A stretch of 64,000 nucleotides of DNA from Chitinophaga eiseniae (GCF_012641265.1 NZ_JABAHZ010000002.1:186001-250000); one strand, 5' to 3'. Counted from the stretch's first letter, positions 42,554 through 51,511 are shown. A program made the numbers and translations. Notes: generated by a model not told the origin, from the sequence alone.

Positions 42554-42595
42554 AAAGCTTTTAGCTGTTAGTAACCCTGGCAGCTAAAAGCTTTT
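42554..42595 (+). terminator. Terminator of the acyl-CoA dehydrogenase gene
   Basis: AAAGCTTTTAGCTG (42554-42567) pairs perfectly with CAGCTAAAAGCTTT (42581-42594), followed by TTCTCCT. It starts 9 nt after the stop codon. Confidence 0.85.
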
Positions 42596-42616
42596 CTCCT
42601 ATTCCCCTCTCCTGCT

Positions 42617-42624
42617 TATCTTTA
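42617..42624 (+). promoter_or_regulatory. -7-like box before the amidase gene
   Basis: TATCTTTA differs from TAnnTTTG only at the last base. It predicts a start near 42631, 26 nt before the ATG. Confidence 0.4.
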
Positions 42625-42656
42625 CACTCTTTCATAGATATTGATGACAGGTTATT

Positions 42657-44402
42657 ATGCTATCGTTGAAGTTTTTTCCTCCGATTTTTATTGCACTTTG
42701 TATCCCCTTCTTAGCCAGCAGCCAGGCCAACCTGCGTCTTAGCCAGCCTTCAAGGGATCAGAATAATGTGACCACGGCCAAACAATTCATCGCTGGCCGC
42801 ACCTGCGTGGGTTGTACCCTCACTATCAACAATGACGCTGTACATGTGTACTCCACCGGCACCTTTGCCGCTAAATATGAACTATCTACCGGGCGCAATA
42901 GTTTTTTCATTACCACTACTGCCCCTAACGGGGAAACCGATACTAAAAATGTAGTATTCTATTACAACACGCCACCAGCGCCCGTCGCTACCAGCATTTT
43001 TCGTATAGACTATATAGATATATCTCCTTCCGGCAACCTGGAACTGATGGAAGGAGATACCCTGCGGATAAAAATGAAAGGGTACCCCGGTGAAACAGCC
43101 AGCTGGTTTAATGACAGCCCACTCCGGGAAATGCCAGCCTCGCAAACCGGTGGTGTGCCGGGCTATTACGCCGGCACCTATATCATACAACCCGGCGACT
43201 CGCTACTGAATGGGAAAATAATGGTACGCCTGCGCAAACGTAATGGAGAAACAGCCGTATTGGCCAGTCCCAACCGCTACCGCGTTATGCGCAATGAGCT
43301 CCCCTTCACCGGCCGTACTATCGATAATATGACCTACCTCACCTCCAGTCCGCATGGCGACCGCCTCGGACCCGATAAAATCGGCTACCTCGACAAAGAT
43401 GTATTGCTGCATATCGTAGGCAGGCAGGACGACTATTACAAAGTAAGGCTGTCTTCCAAACAAACGGCCTTTATACCCGAACCCCTGGTAGATACTGAAA
43501 TCCCACAGGAACAACTGTCCGTGAGCATTGCGGATGATGCCAAAATATGGGGAGACGACAAATACGATTATGTTTCCGTGGCCTTGTCTGACAAGTTACC
43601 ATATACTTCCACCCAGCTGGTGTCTTCCAAAAAAATTATTATAGACATACATGGCGCTTATGCCGAAAAAGGATTAAGCACGCTGTTACAGAACACGAAA
43701 GAAATTACTTCAGTTGCCTGGGGCCAGCCCTCCCACGATGTATGCCGCATGGTTATTTCCCTGCAACATGCACCCTGGGGATACCAGGTATACTATGAAA
43801 ATAACCGTATAACAGTAAAGGTTAAACGTGTACCGGCCAGCCTGTCGTTGAAAAACCTGGTCATTGGGTTAGATCCCGGCCATGGCGGCAGCAATCCCGG
43901 CGCCACCGGGCTAACGGGCACCGTAGAAAAGCAAATGACCCTGGTAATAGCCCTGCAGCTCAAAAACCTGCTGGAAAGAGAAGGCGCCACAGTGATTATG
44001 TCGCGCACTACTGAAAAATTTGTGGCCAATGAAGACCGGCTGTCTTTTTTCCGCCGGGCTAATCCCGACCTGCTGTTGAGTATCCACTTCAACTCCTCTG
44101 TTAATCCTGTAGATGTATATGGTACGGCTACTTACTACAAGCAGCCTTTCTGCGAGCCGCTGAATGCAGCTATCCATGAGCGTTTGCTACAAACGGGACT
44201 AAATGATTTCGGGAATAACGACAACTTTAATTTCATCCTCAACAATCCTACAGAGTTCCCTGATGCGCTGATTGAAACATTGTTTCTCAGCAATCCCGGC
44301 GATGAGGAAAAGATATTACAACCAGCATTTCAGCAATTCATTGTTACCAAAATTGTGGAAGGGTTAAAGGATTACCTGAAAGAAGCAGCGGGTAGCCGGT
44401 AA
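42657..44402 (+). CDS. N-acetylmuramoyl-L-alanine amidase
   Basis: A 581-residue exported zinc amidase that cleaves the bond between N-acetylmuramic acid and the stem peptide. The signal peptide is MLSLKFFPPIFIALCIPFLASSQ. A long region of Ig-like and SH3-like strands (about 40-395) precedes the Amidase_3 domain (about 400-575). Zinc and catalytic residues are visible in GLDPGHGGSNPGATG, the Glu in GTVEKQM, SIHFNSS and ALIETLFLSNPGDE. The N-terminal half probably positions the enzyme on the wall or recruits an activator. It converges on the M28 peptidase gene with 19 bp between the stops. Confidence 0.93.
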   Translation: MLSLKFFPPIFIALCIPFLASSQANLRLSQPSRDQNNVTTAKQFIAGRTCVGCTLTINNDAVHVYSTGTFAAKYELSTGRNSFFITTTAPNGETDTKNVVFYYNTPPAPVATSIFRIDYIDISPSGNLELMEGDTLRIKMKGYPGETASWFNDSPLREMPASQTGGVPGYYAGTYIIQPGDSLLNGKIMVRLRKRNGETAVLASPNRYRVMRNELPFTGRTIDNMTYLTSSPHGDRLGPDKIGYLDKDVLLHIVGRQDDYYKVRLSSKQTAFIPEPLVDTEIPQEQLSVSIADDAKIWGDDKYDYVSVALSDKLPYTSTQLVSSKKIIIDIHGAYAEKGLSTLLQNTKEITSVAWGQPSHDVCRMVISLQHAPWGYQVYYENNRITVKVKRVPASLSLKNLVIGLDPGHGGSNPGATGLTGTVEKQMTLVIALQLKNLLEREGATVIMSRTTEKFVANEDRLSFFRRANPDLLLSIHFNSSVNPVDVYGTATYYKQPFCEPLNAAIHERLLQTGLNDFGNNDNFNFILNNPTEFPDALIETLFLSNPGDEEKILQPAFQQFIVTKIVEGLKDYLKEAAGSR

Positions 44403-44421
44403 GGCCACCGCTGCATAAAAG

Positions 44422-46611
44422 CTATAATCCGTTTAAGTGTACCGTCAGCCGGTTGATGGCTGCTGCCACCACGGCAATTTGTTCCTGGGCTTCTGTCCAC
44501 CGGCGTTGTTCAATTGCTTCTCTTACACCCGGAATTGTTTTTACACCATAACCCGTATAAAAGCCGGGAGCATACAAAGTATGTTTATACCAGCTGCGGG
44601 CAGGCAATCCATTGCCATATAAGAGCTGTTGTTCCGCCTGGTACAGCGCTTTATCGTATGCCGCTCCCGTATGATTTTTCCGGGAAGACAGCGTTTGCGT
44701 GGTGGTATCGAGTGCTACGAGCGCATTTTGCAGGGTCGAAAAATCGAGGTAGGGCACTTCTGCTTTAGGCGATGGCTGCAATAGATGCCTGGCAGTATCT
44801 GTTACCAGCTGGTATTTCTGCTCCTGGATCAACTGGTTTTCGATGGCGGTGCTTTCGCGCATACCGGCTGCCAACTCTGCAAGTTCATTCACATATCCGT
44901 TCACGGTTTCATACAACCGCCGGAAATCGAAGGGCAGGTTAACGGCATCGGCTACCCGCAAAACAGTATGACCGGCAGCTTCCGAGAGGGTTACGCCATA
45001 CTGAAAACCGGGATCTTTAAACCGGTGGTAGTCGTCGTATGAATCGTAGATGGAATGATATTCACCGCCGGCATCTTCTCCCCCAAAGCCATAATCCAGG
45101 GAAGGAATGCCCAGGTGCTGCAGGAAGGAAGAGTAGTCGGACCCCGATCCCATAGCGCCAATGGCCAGGTTCTTTTTAGCGAGCCGTTCTTTCTTCAGTT
45201 TGGCAGTAGGCGCTTTCAATGCATCCGATGCCTGTTTCCGGGTCAGTATGCTCACATTGGTTTGAGGGTCGGTGATATCGCGGGCTACATCGTTGACCAG
45301 CGTTTCCAGTGCATGGGAGCCGCTGGCATTGAAAAAGCCTCTTCCATTGTTGTCGGTGTTGAGGTATAACACTGCTTTTTCCTGTAATTCGGCCGCATGG
45401 TCTTCCACCCATTCGGTGGAGCCCAGCAGTCCCGGCTCTTCGCCATCCCAGGCACAATATACCAGTGTGCGCCGGGGCGTATATCCTTCACGGTGCAGCG
45501 CTCCTATTGCTTTGGCCTCTTCCAGCAGGGCGGCCAGCCCGCTAATAGGGTCAGCGGCGCCATTTACCCAGGCATCGTGGTGATTGCCACGGATCACCCA
45601 CTGGTCGGGCAATTCACTGCCTTTCAGTTTGGCGATTACATTATGGCAAGGACGTATTTGCCAGTCGAATTGCAGCTTCAGGTGTACGGTGGCTTTCCCG
45701 TTGCCGATATGGTAGGTAAAAGGTAAAGCACCTCTCCATTCTTCTGGCGCCACGGGGCCTTCGAGGGATTTGAGCAGCGGCGCGGCATCATGGTAACTGA
45801 TAGGCAATACTGGTATTTTCAGCAGATTAGGGGCCTGGAGCCGGTCCAACCGTTGTGCGTTGACGGTAGCGCCAATATTAGGCGTCAGCGGGTCGCCGGG
45901 ATAGATAACGATATCCATCACAGATCCTCTTTGTACGCCGTATTCATTTTTAAATGCCCCTTTCGGGTAAACATCTCCCGCATAATACCCATCATCTTTA
46001 GGATCTGAGTAAATGATACAGCCAATGGCCCCATGTTCCTGTGCTACCTTGGGCTTGCTGCCCCGCCAGGAGCGGCCATATTTGGCGATTACTATTTTTC
46101 CTTTTACGCTGATACCCGCACGCTCCAGGTATTCATAATCGTCCGGAAGTCCATAATTCACAAATACCAGGGGGCCTTCTACGTCGCCATCGGCGCTCCA
46201 GGCGTTGTAGGTAGGTAACTGTCCTGCCTGCCCGGAGGTGGCATCCTCTTTCAGGGCCGGTTCTTTCAGTAGGGCTTTATTGGTAGTGGGACTCTTCAGT
46301 TCCAACACCCGCTCTTTGGGCGTAGGAAACAGTACCTGGTAGGTAACTATTTCGGCGTCCCAGCCATAGCTTTTAAAACGTTGCAGGATATCTTCCGCTA
46401 CGGCTTTTCCCCTGGCGGAGCCAATATGGTGTGGCTGGGAGGACAAAGATTGAATAGTTTCACCTATGTGAGTGCTGCTCAGCTGTTTATCGAAACGTTG
46501 CTCCAGTTGGCGCTGCTGGTTGCCTCCGGGTAATCTTTCCTGGGCCTGGGTAATCCCCGGCCAGCAAAGAGCCAGGGCCAGCAGGCGGATATAATGATTG
46601 GTCATAAGCAA
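44422..46611 (-). CDS. M28 peptidase, glutamate carboxypeptidase II-like
   Basis: A 729-residue exported zinc peptidase (signal peptide about 1-23, ending ITQAQ). It has the order M28 domain start, PA insert (about 110-310, VKGKIVIAKYGRSWRGSKPK) and catalytic core. Zinc ligands lie in RGNHHDAWVNGAADPISG, CAWDGEEPGLLGSTEW, YLNTDNNG and GGEYHSIYDSYDD. A C-terminal helical dimerisation domain (about 600-729) follows. This is the layout of human GCPII and of the transferrin receptor. It releases C-terminal acidic or other residues from peptides in the periplasm; the specific substrate is unknown. Confidence 0.93.
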   Translation of the reverse strand: MLMTNHYIRLLALALCWPGITQAQERLPGGNQQRQLEQRFDKQLSSTHIGETIQSLSSQPHHIGSARGKAVAEDILQRFKSYGWDAEIVTYQVLFPTPKERVLELKSPTTNKALLKEPALKEDATSGQAGQLPTYNAWSADGDVEGPLVFVNYGLPDDYEYLERAGISVKGKIVIAKYGRSWRGSKPKVAQEHGAIGCIIYSDPKDDGYYAGDVYPKGAFKNEYGVQRGSVMDIVIYPGDPLTPNIGATVNAQRLDRLQAPNLLKIPVLPISYHDAAPLLKSLEGPVAPEEWRGALPFTYHIGNGKATVHLKLQFDWQIRPCHNVIAKLKGSELPDQWVIRGNHHDAWVNGAADPISGLAALLEEAKAIGALHREGYTPRRTLVYCAWDGEEPGLLGSTEWVEDHAAELQEKAVLYLNTDNNGRGFFNASGSHALETLVNDVARDITDPQTNVSILTRKQASDALKAPTAKLKKERLAKKNLAIGAMGSGSDYSSFLQHLGIPSLDYGFGGEDAGGEYHSIYDSYDDYHRFKDPGFQYGVTLSEAAGHTVLRVADAVNLPFDFRRLYETVNGYVNELAELAAGMRESTAIENQLIQEQKYQLVTDTARHLLQPSPKAEVPYLDFSTLQNALVALDTTTQTLSSRKNHTGAAYDKALYQAEQQLLYGNGLPARSWYKHTLYAPGFYTGYGVKTIPGVREAIEQRRWTEAQEQIAVVAAAINRLTVHLNGL

Positions 46612-46748
46612 TATGGCGCTTGTTGATAAAAAGGGTTTATTGACTGAATATACGAATAGTCTATAATATCTATGGACTAATTTAACGGGAATATATTTCA
46701 GAATAACTTTTGGTTATGATCCATAAATACAGGTTATAGCCGAAATAG

Positions 46749-46779
46749 TCTACTCAGTCGGTAGATTAATCTATATTTG
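46749..46779 (+). promoter_or_regulatory. Promoter with operator-like palindrome before AhpD-like gene
   Basis: TATATTTG (46772-46779) is a TAnnTTTG -7 box, with start predicted near 46786 and a 55-nt leader. An imperfect 17-bp palindrome TCTACTCAGTCGGTAGA (46749-46765) covers the -33 position. Its perfect outer arms TCTAC/GTAGA suggest a dimeric repressor site. Confidence 0.55.
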
Positions 46780-46840
46780 TAAATCCTTTCATAGCTTTAT
46801 TGTGTGAAAAGATCTTGATAATATCATAAACAGCAGTTAT

Positions 46841-47185
46841 ATGGCGAATGCGATTCAGGAGTTTAACGACTACCGCGCTAAAATGAATGAGGTAATATTG
46901 GGCAAACAGAATAAAGTGATCAACCGCCTTTTTAACCTGGATACCAATACCTATGCAGAAGGAGCACTGAGTACCAAAACAAAGGAGATGCTGGGACTCG
47001 TAGCATCTATGGTGCTCCGTTGTGATGATTGTATCAAATACCACCTGGGAAAAGCGCATGAGCAAGGCGTTACCACAGACGAGATGTATGAAATCTTTGC
47101 GGTAGCCAACATTGTAGGTGGCACTATCGTGATTCCTCATACCCGCCGGGCGGCAGAATATTGGGAGGAATTACAGGCCCAGTGA
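46841..47185 (+). CDS. Carboxymuconolactone decarboxylase-family (AhpD-like) protein
   Basis: A 114-residue all-helical protein. The redox motif C-D-D-C-x3-H (LRCDDCIKYHLGKA) is the AhpD signature, in which the two Cys form a reducible disulfide. True carboxymuconolactone decarboxylases lack it, so a thiol peroxidase or disulfide-reducing role is more likely than ring decarboxylation. It lies 59 bp before an oxygen-sensitive ferredoxin oxidoreductase subunit, whose gene also shows its own possible -7 box; a protective role for the AhpD-like protein is inference. Confidence 0.88.
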   Translation: MANAIQEFNDYRAKMNEVILGKQNKVINRLFNLDTNTYAEGALSTKTKEMLGLVASMVLRCDDCIKYHLGKAHEQGVTTDEMYEIFAVANIVGGTIVIPHTRRAAEYWEELQAQ

Positions 47186-47208
47186 CCTTTATTTACAGGG
47201 ATCTATCG

Positions 47209-47216
47209 TAACTTTA
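47209..47216 (+). promoter_or_regulatory. -7-like box before the oxidoreductase gene
   Basis: TAACTTTA matches TAnnTTTG except at the last base, 29 nt before the ATG at 47245. It would let the gene be transcribed apart from the AhpD-like gene. Confidence 0.35.
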
Positions 47217-47244
47217 CAGACTATCTAATATATAAATCAAACTA

Positions 47245-48285
47245 ATGTCAACAGCAACTATAGCTCCGCAGGCAGCCCTCACGGCAAAAGACTTTGCAAC
47301 GGACCAGGAAGTACGCTGGTGCCCTGGCTGCGGCGACTACTCTATACTTAAACAGGTACAAACGATAATGCCTACGCTGGGTGTTCCCCGCGAAAATATT
47401 GTGATTGTTTCCGGTATCGGATGTTCCTCGCGTTTTCCGTACTATATGAATACTTATGGTATGCACTCGATCCATGGTCGTGCTACCGCCATTGCTTCCG
47501 GTTTGAAAGCTACCCGCCCTGAACTGAGCGTATGGATTGTAACCGGTGATGGCGATGGCCTGTCTATTGGCGGTAACCATACCATTCACTTGCTACGCCG
47601 CAACTTTGATGTAAACGTGATGCTGTTCAACAACCAGATTTATGGCTTAACAAAAGGGCAGTACTCTCCTACTTCTGAAGAAAATAAAGTGACCAAATCT
47701 ACTCCCATGGGTAGTATCGACCATCCGTTTAATCCCCTGGCCCTGGCCTTGGGTGCGGATGCCACTTTTATTGCCCGCAGTATGGACCGTGATCCCAAGC
47801 ACTTACAGGAAATGCTGAAACGCAGCCATGCGCATAAAGGCGCTTCCTTCCTGGAAATCTACCAGAACTGTAACATCTTCAACGACGGCGCTTTTGAAGC
47901 CTTCACTGAAAAGAGCACCAAGGCAGATGAAACCATCTTTGTAGAACAAGGTAAACCATTGGTATTCGGCGCTGCCAAAAACAAAGGTATCCGCCTGGAT
48001 GGTCTGAGACCGGTAGTGGTAGAACTGGGAGCTGATTTCTCAGAAAGCGATCTGTGGATACACGATGAAAATGATTTCTATAAGGCGCAACTGCTCACCC
48101 GCATGTTTGATGATACCCGTATCGAAGGACACTTACCGCGGCCGTTTGGTGTTTTCTACCAGGCTTTCCGTCCTACTTACGAAGACATCATGCAATTCCA
48201 GTTGACTGACGCTGTAGCCAAGAAAGGCCCTGGCGACCTGGATAAGCTGCTGGCTGGTAATGAAACCTGGACGATTAAAGCATAA
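47245..48285 (+). CDS. 2-oxoacid:ferredoxin oxidoreductase beta subunit
   Basis: A 346-residue thiamine-diphosphate subunit of a KorB/PorB-type enzyme that oxidatively decarboxylates a 2-oxoacid to acyl-CoA and reduces ferredoxin. The cluster and cofactor motifs are present: RWCPGCGDYSIL near the start, then WIVTGDGDGLSIGGNH for Mg-ThDP binding, and the substrate loop FNNQIYGLTKGQYSPTS. The alpha/gamma subunit needed for activity is normally adjacent but is not in this window, so the gene is an orphan here. The perfect-stem terminator at 48297 follows it. Confidence 0.93.
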   Translation: MSTATIAPQAALTAKDFATDQEVRWCPGCGDYSILKQVQTIMPTLGVPRENIVIVSGIGCSSRFPYYMNTYGMHSIHGRATAIASGLKATRPELSVWIVTGDGDGLSIGGNHTIHLLRRNFDVNVMLFNNQIYGLTKGQYSPTSEENKVTKSTPMGSIDHPFNPLALALGADATFIARSMDRDPKHLQEMLKRSHAHKGASFLEIYQNCNIFNDGAFEAFTEKSTKADETIFVEQGKPLVFGAAKNKGIRLDGLRPVVVELGADFSESDLWIHDENDFYKAQLLTRMFDDTRIEGHLPRPFGVFYQAFRPTYEDIMQFQLTDAVAKKGPGDLDKLLAGNETWTIKA

Positions 48286-48296
48286 TAGCCTTACCC

Positions 48297-48347
48297 TTAT
48301 AAATGAGAAAGCCTTCCGTGCAATACGGAAGGCTTTCTCATTTATAA
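48297..48347. terminator. Bidirectional terminator, perfect 23-bp stem
   Basis: Arms 48297-48319 and 48325-48347 are perfectly complementary around a 5-nt loop (core AAAGCCTTCCGT/ACGGAAGGCTTT, outer TTATAAATGAG). It separates converging genes and shares its outer sequence TATAAATGA with the palindrome at 19671-19718. Confidence 0.93.
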
Positions 48348-48353
48348 AATAAA

Positions 48354-48992
48354 TTAATGTCCTAAGTTTCCTACATTAAACAGCACTTCGTAAAGCAACA
48401 CCACCCCAAAGATGATCATACTTACGCCGGCAATACGGTTCAGCCATTCCACGTTGGTGAGGGTAAGTTTATGACGGATTTTATCGGAAACAAATACCTT
48501 AAGGATATCGGCCGATAACACCAGGCTTAAACACACAGCGTACATCACGAGCCGGTGTCCTACGCTGGTAGCGCTGTTGGCAACGCACACACCCAGCCAG
48601 AAAATGATCACTCCCGGGTTCAGGGTGTTCATCAGAAAACCTGCGAGCCATATTTTGAGATAGTCGTGGGTCCGGAACATCTCTGGCTTTTCATCGCCCG
48701 TGCTGATCTTCACCTTTTTGAACAACAACCCGTAGATGCCCATACCTATCAGTAAAAAACCGCCGCAGGTACCTATCGTTCTTTTATATTCTTCCAGCCC
48801 GGTAATAAAAGAGGCGGCGAGGTTGCCGGTCAATACAAACATGATATCGCTGAAAGACACACCCAGCGCAAAGCTGATACCTGCCTTAAAGCCATTGTTA
48901 ATACTGTACTTTATAATCGCGAAAATTACCGGGCCCACCGATAAAGAAAGAAATAATCCCAGTCCCAGTCCCGCTACAATTGATGCTATCAT
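48354..48992 (-). CDS. LysE-family amino-acid exporter
   Basis: A 212-residue inner-membrane protein with six hydrophobic segments and the LysE/RhtB N-terminal pattern GLFLSLSVGPVIFAIIKYSI, then SFALGVSFSDIMFVLTGN. Characterised relatives export basic or neutral amino acids or homoserine lactone; the substrate here is unknown. It follows the GH3 gene by 29 bp and is presumably cotranscribed, which makes an amino acid or an amino-acid conjugate made by GH3 a reasonable candidate. Confidence 0.9.
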   Translation of the reverse strand: MIASIVAGLGLGLFLSLSVGPVIFAIIKYSINNGFKAGISFALGVSFSDIMFVLTGNLAASFITGLEEYKRTIGTCGGFLLIGMGIYGLLFKKVKISTGDEKPEMFRTHDYLKIWLAGFLMNTLNPGVIIFWLGVCVANSATSVGHRLVMYAVCLSLVLSADILKVFVSDKIRHKLTLTNVEWLNRIAGVSMIIFGVVLLYEVLFNVGNLGH

Positions 48993-49021
48993 GCTTATAA
49001 TTTCCGAATCACAGGTGCTAC

Positions 49022-50560
49022 TTAGTTCTTAACGGTTTTGCCTACCAGGAAATTCTCCCAGTCTTTCAGTTTCTCACCTTTCATTACACGTGGAAACTTG
49101 TTCATGGCGCCTTCTTTACCCTTACAACGGAGGTAATCAATGAATACATCATTTGGCAGTATTTCTACAAATACTTCTTTCAGGGCGGCAGAACGTTCTA
49201 CGGCATAATCATCATTCACTTCGCTGAGGGTTTGATCAATGATTTCCCGTACTTTTTCTGCATCTACCCCAGGAGTATCCGTACCTATATACCAGCGATG
49301 TGCAAACAGGTTCTCATAAGGAAAACCAGCTACGGTAAACTCCCTGATGGTGATACCCATTTTCTTTTGCACATTATCTATCGCCTTGTTCATGTTGTCG
49401 ATACTCATATGCTCCCCGCAAAGGCTGAGGAACTGCTTGGTACGGCCTACAATCACAATTTCATGTTCCTTCACGGAAGTAAACTTCACCACATCTCCAA
49501 TCAGGTAGCGCCAGGCGCCGGCACAGGTCGACAGCATCACCGCGTATTCCACATCTTCTACCACTTCGTTGACCATGTACGATTTAGGATTGGGCTTTAC
49601 CTCTCCTTCCCCATCAAAATTTTCTTCATTAAAAGGAATGAATTCGAAGAAGATACCGGCGTTCAGCACCAGCTTAATGCCCCGGGTACCGGGACGGGCC
49701 TGGAATCCGAAAGATCCTTCCGACGCCATATACGTTTCAATAAACGCAATGGGCTTTCCGAGCAGCTTCTGGAAGCTATCGCGGTAAGGCTCGAAAGATA
49801 CCCCTCCATGAATATATACGGCCAGGTTAGGCCATATTTCGTGGATATTCTTTACGCCATGGTATTTAATGATTTCTTCCAGTACGATCTGTACCCAGGC
49901 AGGTACGCCACAAACAGTACCTACGTCCCACTCCCTGGCCTTGCGGACGATCAGTTTAATACGCTGTTCCCAATTGGGTTTACGTGATATTTTACCTCCG
50001 GGTTTATAGAAACGGCGGAACCATTTCGGGATATTCTTGGCCTGGATGCCGCTCATATCCCCTTCATAATAATCGCCCTTCTCGAATAGCGAAGTAGTAC
50101 CCCCCAGCATCAGGATCCCTTTCTCGAAGGACCGGGGTGGGATATTGAAGTTAGCCATGGAATACAGCTGCTTAACCCCTACTTTCTTCACGGTTTTCAG
50201 CATGGCCTTGGTAACCGGTATATGCTTGCTCGCCGACTCAGAAGTACCTGAACTCAGGGCGAAATACTTAATTTTCTCGGGCCAGCTTACGTTGGCTTCA
50301 CCTTCCAGGCAGCGATACCACCATTCCGAATGCATTTTGGAATAGTTATGTACGGGTATCTTTTCACGGTATTGCCCTATGAAATTGGGACTGTCCAGAA
50401 TATCCTGAAACTGGTAGTGACGACCAAACTCTGTCTCCTTAGCCTTCTCCAGCAAACGATGCAGCACCTGCAACTGGTATTGGCGGGGTGTTCCTAATTT
50501 AAACGTGAACTTCTTCCTGATGCGTAGTGACCTGGAAATAAGATTACCTATGATGGCCAT
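49022..50560 (-). CDS. GH3-family acyl acid-amido synthetase-like protein
   Basis: A 512-residue protein of the GH3 family (named for plant auxin-responsive genes), a branch of the adenylate-forming enzymes. The nucleotide loop is FALSSGTSESASKHIPVT. Other matches include IYVHGGVSFEPYRDSF-like text around 268 and the C-terminal lid with VGRTKQFLSLCGEHMSIDNM. Plant GH3 enzymes conjugate amino acids to jasmonate or auxin; bacterial members are mostly uncharacterised. A -7 box lies at 50589-50596, and the LysE exporter follows. It shares a divergent promoter region with the IMPase gene. Confidence 0.88.
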   Translation of the reverse strand: MAIIGNLISRSLRIRKKFTFKLGTPRQYQLQVLHRLLEKAKETEFGRHYQFQDILDSPNFIGQYREKIPVHNYSKMHSEWWYRCLEGEANVSWPEKIKYFALSSGTSESASKHIPVTKAMLKTVKKVGVKQLYSMANFNIPPRSFEKGILMLGGTTSLFEKGDYYEGDMSGIQAKNIPKWFRRFYKPGGKISRKPNWEQRIKLIVRKAREWDVGTVCGVPAWVQIVLEEIIKYHGVKNIHEIWPNLAVYIHGGVSFEPYRDSFQKLLGKPIAFIETYMASEGSFGFQARPGTRGIKLVLNAGIFFEFIPFNEENFDGEGEVKPNPKSYMVNEVVEDVEYAVMLSTCAGAWRYLIGDVVKFTSVKEHEIVIVGRTKQFLSLCGEHMSIDNMNKAIDNVQKKMGITIREFTVAGFPYENLFAHRWYIGTDTPGVDAEKVREIIDQTLSEVNDDYAVERSAALKEVFVEILPNDVFIDYLRCKGKEGAMNKFPRVMKGEKLKDWENFLVGKTVKN

Positions 50561-50588
50561 TAACTTTCCCTTTCTTTAAAATGAACTA

Positions 50589-50596
50589 CAAAAATA
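50589..50596 (-). promoter_or_regulatory. -7 box of the GH3-LysE unit
   Basis: The minus strand reads TATTTTTG (TAnnTTTG). Start near 50582 gives a leader of about 20 nt before the GH3 ATG. Confidence 0.5.
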
Positions 50597-50728
50597 AGTG
50601 GAATATTGAATATTACGGGTCTGATAATTCGGAATATTGGGTTGTACATTAATAATAAGTGTTTTATACATGTAAATTATCAGATGTCTAGGCGTTTTTT
50701 TCATTATTTTTAATTCCCAATTCATAAT

Positions 50729-50736
50729 TAACTTTG
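50729..50736 (+). promoter_or_regulatory. -7 box overlapping the IMPase start, leaderless mRNA
   Basis: TAACTTTG fits TAnnTTTG exactly and ends 4 nt before the ATG at 50741. The predicted start coincides with or touches the start codon, so the mRNA should have no leader. Confidence 0.5.
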
Positions 50737-50740
50737 CACC

Positions 50741-51511
50741 ATGCTAAAAACAACTTTACTCAAAGCTACTGAAGCCAGTGGAAAAATATTGCAACAATAT
50801 TTTAATGGTTCTTTTGAAGTAACTAGTAAGAGTACGCTCAATGATCTTGTTACCGAAGTAGATAAGAAATCTGAGACAGCTATTATTGAAGTTATCAAGG
50901 CCGAATATCCTGACCATTTCATTCTAAGTGAAGAAGTTGGAGAAATAAAGACAGCCTCATCTTACAAATGGATCATTGATCCTATCGATGGAACTGTAAA
51001 TTTTGCTCATCATATTCCCCTTTGTTGTGTGTCTATCGGTGTGGAGAAAGATGGTGAAATGATACTAGGAGCGGTTTACAACCCTTTTATGAATGAGTTG
51101 TTTGTGGCAGAAAAAGGGAAAGGGGCTACGTTGAACGATAATCCTATTAAAGTTTCAGCAAAAACAGACTTTAAACAGTCTTGCTTGGTTACAGGGTTTG
51201 CCTACAAGTGGACAGAAATGAAAAATAGTCCACTTGCTGTATTTGAACGGGTAATTAAAGATCAAATTCCCATCCGCAGGCTTGGATCGGCTGCCATCGA
51301 TTTATGTTGGGTGGCTTGTGGTCGCTTTGATGGCTTTTATGAGCACCATCTGCATGCCTGGGACTCAGCTGCAGGATTCCTTATTGTGGAAGAAGCCGGA
51401 GGGAAGGTAACAGATTTTGCCGGTAATAAATATTCTCCTTATCAAAAAGAAATACTGGCTACAAACGGGCACATCCACGATGCCTTACAAGATCTTGTTA
51501 ACGGAAAATAA
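50741..51511 (+). CDS. Inositol monophosphatase family protein
   Basis: A 256-residue Mg-dependent phosphatase of the IMPase superfamily. Metal ligands are visible as E64/E65 (LSEEVGE), D80-x2-D83 (WIIDPIDGT) and the Asp of HAWDSAAGF. It may act on inositol-1-phosphate, 3'-phosphoadenosine 5'-phosphate or fructose-1,6-bisphosphate; the sequence does not decide. Base composition is unlike its neighbours: about 40% G+C by hand count over 50761-51480 and about 35% in the first 240 nt, against about 47% in sampled thiL lines. The stop overlaps the thiL start as TAATG. Confidence 0.92.
   Translation: MLKTTLLKATEASGKILQQYFNGSFEVTSKSTLNDLVTEVDKKSETAIIEVIKAEYPDHFILSEEVGEIKTASSYKWIIDPIDGTVNFAHHIPLCCVSIGVEKDGEMILGAVYNPFMNELFVAEKGKGATLNDNPIKVSAKTDFKQSCLVTGFAYKWTEMKNSPLAVFERVIKDQIPIRRLGSAAIDLCWVACGRFDGFYEHHLHAWDSAAGFLIVEEAGGKVTDFAGNKYSPYQKEILATNGHIHDALQDLVNGK

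Noticed and set aside
50621..50683. Inverted repeat CTGATAATT/AATTATCAG in the GH3-IMPase promoter region
   Set aside because: Nine-bp AT-rich arms 45 bp apart are expected by chance in such sequence.
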